Of a stretch of DNA of 64,000 nucleotides, positions 61,012-64,000 are shown one piece after another (position 1 is the stretch's first letter; the number at the start of each line of letters is the position of its first letter). Under the pieces are notes generated by a model, which saw only the letters and a program-made list of their open reading frames with translations, did no database searches and had not been told where the DNA came from. Location of the stretch: the NCBI RefSeq assembly GCF_000166395.1, contig NC_014655.1, positions 1,488,001 to 1,552,000 on the forward strand, given 5' to 3'. The stretch is from Leadbetterella byssophila DSM 17132. Its GTDB lineage: Bacteria > Bacteroidota > Bacteroidia > Cytophagales > Spirosomataceae. The position numbers and the translations under genes are program-made.

Positions 61012-62024
61012 GAGCGTAATAGAATCAGACTATGATCTAGGCCCCTATATTGATTATAAAGCAATATAAACCTATACCCTTGCCTCTCTTCACCTCTGAT
61101 TTTACACACCTCTGGAATAGCCTGGTTCTTCGCTACCCAATGTCCTAGCCACACTGCAAAACCTGAAGATGTATTATACTCGCCAGTCAGATGTTTATAT
61201 TGCAAAACAGGAACTTCCGGAGAAATCATTTCCAAAAACACAGAATTAAACTCTTGATCATTTGGATCGTCATTCTTTCCCAGAATAAAAACATCGATGT
61301 CTTTAAGGGAAATATTTTGACGCTGCAAAAAATCCGAAATGAAGGTGGGAAATTGCTCAGCATCTACCCTATTTTGAACCTTAACTGATAGTATTTCAGC
61401 AGCACAGCTATCTCTTTTCTCTTTCCCTAATGCAAAAAAATGGGCACCCTCACTATAGGTAGCCCCCCCATCCTCCTTTTTAATCAATCCGGCTTGCATA
61501 AAAAGACCGTAGGTAATATCCGCCTTTTCGTCTACACCGCCAACTAAAACATTATTGACTTCGCCCAACTTAAATTGCAGATGTGCGTCATACAAAGCCG
61601 CCTCAAAAGAAGATGCCGCGTTCACATAAGATAAATTATAGGCTTTACATCCTAGTCCTAGGGCTATTTGAGCACCCACAGTATTATGGGTAGATTGTAC
61701 GAAGGCTGTGGGGGTTAAATATTGCTCGTCATTTTCAAGGAGATTGCTCAAAAATTGCTCGGAATCCCGTATACAGCCTACACCGGTTCCTGTTAGGATA
61801 GCATCCAATGCAGGATTACCTGCCTGCTCTAATGCCATTTTCGAAGCCACCACACCATATTTTACGGCTGCTCCCATTCGTCTTATTTGCGCTGCAGGGA
61901 TGTATTCCTTGTAGGGAGGAGCTTGAATTGGAAAGATGGGACCTTCATGATGAATGATCTCTTCAGGAAAGGATTCATCATAAGTCTTTTGAGCACTTAT
62001 AGATGCTAAACCATTGATATACAT
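61005..62024 (-). CDS. Ketosynthase homologue lacking the catalytic residues (chain-length-factor type)
   Basis: 339 residues from the ATG at 62024, whose first base overlaps the upstream stop (TGATG). The thiolase fold is recognisable (ILTGTGVGCIRDSEQFLSNL, then TAFVQSTHNTVGAQIALGLG), but where ketosynthases have the active Cys this one reads LSYVNAASSFEAAL. The first His motif is FILGKNDDPND and the second is KHLTGEYNTSSG, so Cys and both His are gone. It is most likely the non-catalytic partner of the ketosynthase encoded directly upstream, like the ApeC chain-length factor of aryl-polyene synthases. Confidence 0.83.
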   Translation of the reverse strand: MYINGLASISAQKTYDESFPEEIIHHEGPIFPIQAPPYKEYIPAAQIRRMGAAVKYGVVASKMALEQAGNPALDAILTGTGVGCIRDSEQFLSNLLENDEQYLTPTAFVQSTHNTVGAQIALGLGCKAYNLSYVNAASSFEAALYDAHLQFKLGEVNNVLVGGVDEKADITYGLFMQAGLIKKEDGGATYSEGAHFFALGKEKRDSCAAEILSVKVQNRVDAEQFPTFISDFLQRQNISLKDIDVFILGKNDDPNDQEFNSVFLEMISPEVPVLQYKHLTGEYNTSSGFAVWLGHWVAKNQAIPEVCKIRGEERQGYRFILLYNQYRGLDHSLILLRSC

Positions 62025-63208
62025 CAGCGTGAAAAGATTAAAGTAGAACAATTTCCTCCGAAACCAAAGGAATTTGACAAGACATGTTTTAGTTCTTTTG
62101 ACCTACCGTCTAGTAAGGGCCTAAGAGGAATCTCCTCCATTCCTTGCTTAAAATTCAAATTAGGATACATCCACCCGTTCTGAAGCGCAAGTAGACTAAA
62201 AACCGCCTCTATAGCTCCCGCAGCAGCTAAAGTATGGCCCGTGTAAGGTTTGGTAGAGCTGAAATCAGGAGTATTCTCTCCAAAAATGCGGAATAATGCG
62301 CGGCCTTCCGACAAGTCATTGTTCGCCGTAGCAGTGCCATGCACATTGATATAATCAATTTCTGTTGGATTTAATCCTGCTGTTTCCAAAGCTTTCTTCA
62401 TGGCCATGGTAGCCCCTTCTCCATTTTCAGAAGAAGCTGTCTGATGATAGGCATCATTAGCATTACCATATCCACTAACATAACCTAAGACCTTTTTACC
62501 GTGCCTTTGAATCATCTCCTGTGATTCTAAAACCAAGTAGGCTGCAGCTTCACCTAAATTAAGCCCCTTCCTATTCTGATCAAATGGGGTATTATGCTCA
62601 TCTGAAAGTATCATCAAGGTTTTGAAACCATTGATCGTAAACTTTGAAAGAGCGTCTGTTCCTCCTACCACCACTCTGTCTAATTCACCAGCGGCAATTA
62701 ATTTAGCACCAAGAAGTATGGCGTTAGCTGCTGAAGAACAGGCCGTACTTATAGTAGTAACATAGCCCTTGATGCCTAAATCTTCCGCTATAACATGTGA
62801 GCTATGTCCCGGATCATGCGTTAGAATATACGGTGTCAGCTCAGGCCTATTCGGATAATCTAAAAAGTACTTTTCGGTAGTATCCATTCCACCCACACTC
62901 GTGGCGGAAATAAGCCCTACTCTCCCTTCTTCCACTCCGCCGGCTTGCGCCACCGCCTCCCTTGCTGCCCATATCCCTAATAAAGCCGTTCTGGTCCAAG
63001 GTTCTGATGTGGAAAGATTTAGATGATTAACTAATTGTATATTTGCCTTATCAATCTCTCCAACAAATATCTCGTTCGCATGCTGAGTAGGTAAATGTTT
63101 TATTCTTTTAATACCGGTTTTTCCTGCTTTCAGAGATAACCAGTTCTCCTGCACATTATCTCCAATAGCAGATATGATCCCCATACCCGTGATACCTACT
63201 CTAGCCAT
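62024..63208 (-). CDS. Beta-ketoacyl-ACP synthase (catalytic partner of the inactive ketosynthase)
   Basis: 394 residues. The complete catalytic set is present: Cys in TISTACSSAANAI (near 155), His in YINVHGTATANND (near 292) and His in TKPYTGHTLAAAG (near 328), plus the C-terminal LSNSFGFGGNCSTLI. It elongates the polyene chain, probably as a heterodimer with the product of 61005-62024, with which its stop overlaps. It starts directly after the ACP gene. ApeO-like role inferred from the pairing. Confidence 0.92.
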   Translation of the reverse strand: MARVGITGMGIISAIGDNVQENWLSLKAGKTGIKRIKHLPTQHANEIFVGEIDKANIQLVNHLNLSTSEPWTRTALLGIWAAREAVAQAGGVEEGRVGLISATSVGGMDTTEKYFLDYPNRPELTPYILTHDPGHSSHVIAEDLGIKGYVTTISTACSSAANAILLGAKLIAAGELDRVVVGGTDALSKFTINGFKTLMILSDEHNTPFDQNRKGLNLGEAAAYLVLESQEMIQRHGKKVLGYVSGYGNANDAYHQTASSENGEGATMAMKKALETAGLNPTEIDYINVHGTATANNDLSEGRALFRIFGENTPDFSSTKPYTGHTLAAAGAIEAVFSLLALQNGWMYPNLNFKQGMEEIPLRPLLDGRSKELKHVLSNSFGFGGNCSTLIFSR

Positions 63209-63466
63209 TTACTTCGTTCTATGATTTGTGATATATTCTGCCATGGTTTGAACAGAACGGAAGATGTTTCTACCCTCTTTTGGATCAGATAATTTAATGC
63301 CATAATCTTTGTCAAGCATTACAATCAACTCTAAAGCATCAATTGAATCTAGACCAAGACCATCACCGAATAGGGCGTCATCGTCTTGAATATCATCAGG
63401 GCTCATATCCTCCAGATTAAGGGCGGAAATGATTTTCTCTTTAATTTCTAATTTTAACTGGACCAT
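63209..63466 (-). CDS. Acyl carrier protein (second copy)
   Basis: 85 residues, acidic. The phosphopantetheine Ser is in GLGLDSIDALELIV (near 40), with helix 2 LELIVMLDKDYGIKL. It is immediately followed by the ketosynthase and immediately preceded by the ketosynthase-like gene at the window edge, without gaps. It should carry the growing chain for the KS/CLF pair; the ACP at 41564 may serve other steps. Confidence 0.92.
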   Translation of the reverse strand: MVQLKLEIKEKIISALNLEDMSPDDIQDDDALFGDGLGLDSIDALELIVMLDKDYGIKLSDPKEGRNIFRSVQTMAEYITNHRTK

Positions 63467-64000
63467 TTATATGATTTGATTTATAAATTCTTCAGAGTGC
63501 GGAAATTCTCCTTTTTCACTCACTCCATACATTACAATCTTATAATCCTCCTCCAAAACCTCAATCCAAGCGCATAAAACCCTCTTAGCCTTCCCACTAT
63601 TGATTAGAAGTTCAGCATAGGACCGGAAAAAGGAGGTTGGATACTTTCCTACTACAAAGAAACTATTTTCTGAATAAAGTTTATACTTAATGCTAATTTC
63701 TCCTAAACAAATATTTGGCAAAGTATACACAAAAACAGCCGGGCTAGGAAAAAAAGCATTTTCTTCAGAAATGCTCTTTTGATGCAGCAAATCCATATCT
63801 AAAGACGAAGAGGCATTAGCAAACAATAAGCTCACGTCTTCCCCCTCTTCCAAAAAAAATGAGGATGCTAACAAGGACAATTTACTCATCTTGTCCATTT
63901 TGAAGAACTTAGGATACTGCCAATTCAGTTCCTGATACAAAGATTTGGCAAAGGTTTGAACATCCACCCCCTCCTTTTCAAATCGAAGATCCCCGTTAAT
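63467..64000 (-). CDS. Ketosynthase N-terminal-half-like protein, start cut by the window edge
   Basis: The frame is open to position 64000. A GTG at 63967 would give 166 residues, but upstream codons read INGDLRFEKEG, like the MYINGLASIS start of the neighbouring ketosynthase homologue, so the true start is probably just outside the window. LSLLASSFFLEEGEDVSLLF, then FANASSSLDMD and FPSPAVFVYTLPNICLGEI match the N-terminal half of a beta-ketoacyl synthase with no Cys and no C-terminal half. It may be a scaffold subunit. It is the first visible gene of the leftward operon. Confidence 0.72.
   Translation of the reverse strand: MNGDLRFEKEGVDVQTFAKSLYQELNWQYPKFFKMDKMSKLSLLASSFFLEEGEDVSLLFANASSSLDMDLLHQKSISEENAFFPSPAVFVYTLPNICLGEISIKYKLYSENSFFVVGKYPTSFFRSYAELLINSGKAKRVLCAWIEVLEEDYKIVMYGVSEKGEFPHSEEFINQII

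Noticed and set aside
1-64000. CRISPR arrays, rRNA and tRNA genes
   Set aside because: No regularly spaced direct repeats and no recognisable rRNA or tRNA sequence were seen while reading both strands of the gaps between genes.

Overview
The window looks like a chromosome segment of a Bacteroidota bacterium, most likely of the Cytophagales/Flexibacter type. Four things point there: many genes are preceded by the Bacteroidota sigma-factor -7 element TAnnTTTG, a type IX secretion (T9SS) sorting domain is present, lipoproteins and SusD-free outer-membrane barrels are common, and a flexirubin/aryl-polyene-type pigment gene set fills the right-hand 27 kb. No rRNA, tRNA or CRISPR array was seen.

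Region 1 (1-36 kb) is mostly core and metabolic genes. It has the 3' end of recN; a lipoprotein/SCO/cytochrome c operon; coaX, an outer-membrane protein and lptC on the other strand; and a Gfo/Idh dehydrogenase plus TIM-barrel isomerase pair. These are followed by an antiporter; a CocE-like hydrolase, an SMP-30 lactonase and a fumarylacetoacetate-hydrolase-family gene; a dipeptidyl peptidase IV; and a GH3/beta-lactamase-fold fusion. Further right lie an acyl-CoA dehydrogenase, a Ktr/Trk potassium system, a very large NtrY-like sensor kinase, pssA-purS, an M23 peptidase and a GtrA protein.

An intact-looking 1741-bp insertion sequence (19426-21166) sits exactly inside the bidirectional terminator of two convergent host genes and is flanked by a 19-bp direct repeat. 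It encodes an AbrB/MazE-like domain whose reading frame ends just after a run of nine A. A -1 shift at that run joins it to the DDE transposase, whose N-terminal region has no ATG of its own. Its leader can form alternative hairpins.

Region 2 (36.7-64 kb) is a flexirubin/aryl-polyene-type biosynthesis locus. A rightward operon (38091-51599) encodes an aromatic amino acid ammonia lyase, ketoreductase, ketosynthase, ACP, LpxL-like acyltransferase, GT2-DUF2062 protein, an MMPL exporter fused to an acyltransferase, a CrtI-like oxidoreductase, a C45-type Ntn-hydrolase lipoprotein and an adenylating ligase. A halogenase-family flavoprotein is divergent from it. A leftward operon (56364 to beyond 64000) encodes a ketosynthase-like protein cut by the window edge, ACP, ketosynthase, a ketosynthase homologue lacking the active-site residues (chain-length-factor type), a polysaccharide deacetylase, LolA, two barrels, a hot-dog dehydratase, a small secreted protein, a purine nucleoside phosphorylase and a phosphopantetheinyl transferase. 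The two operons converge on a tandem pair of T9SS-secreted protein genes, the first a clear pseudogene. DarA/DarB-type dialkylresorcinol genes, expected for a true flexirubin, are not in the window and could lie to the right.

All assignments come from reading motifs and translated sequence by eye; no database search was run.
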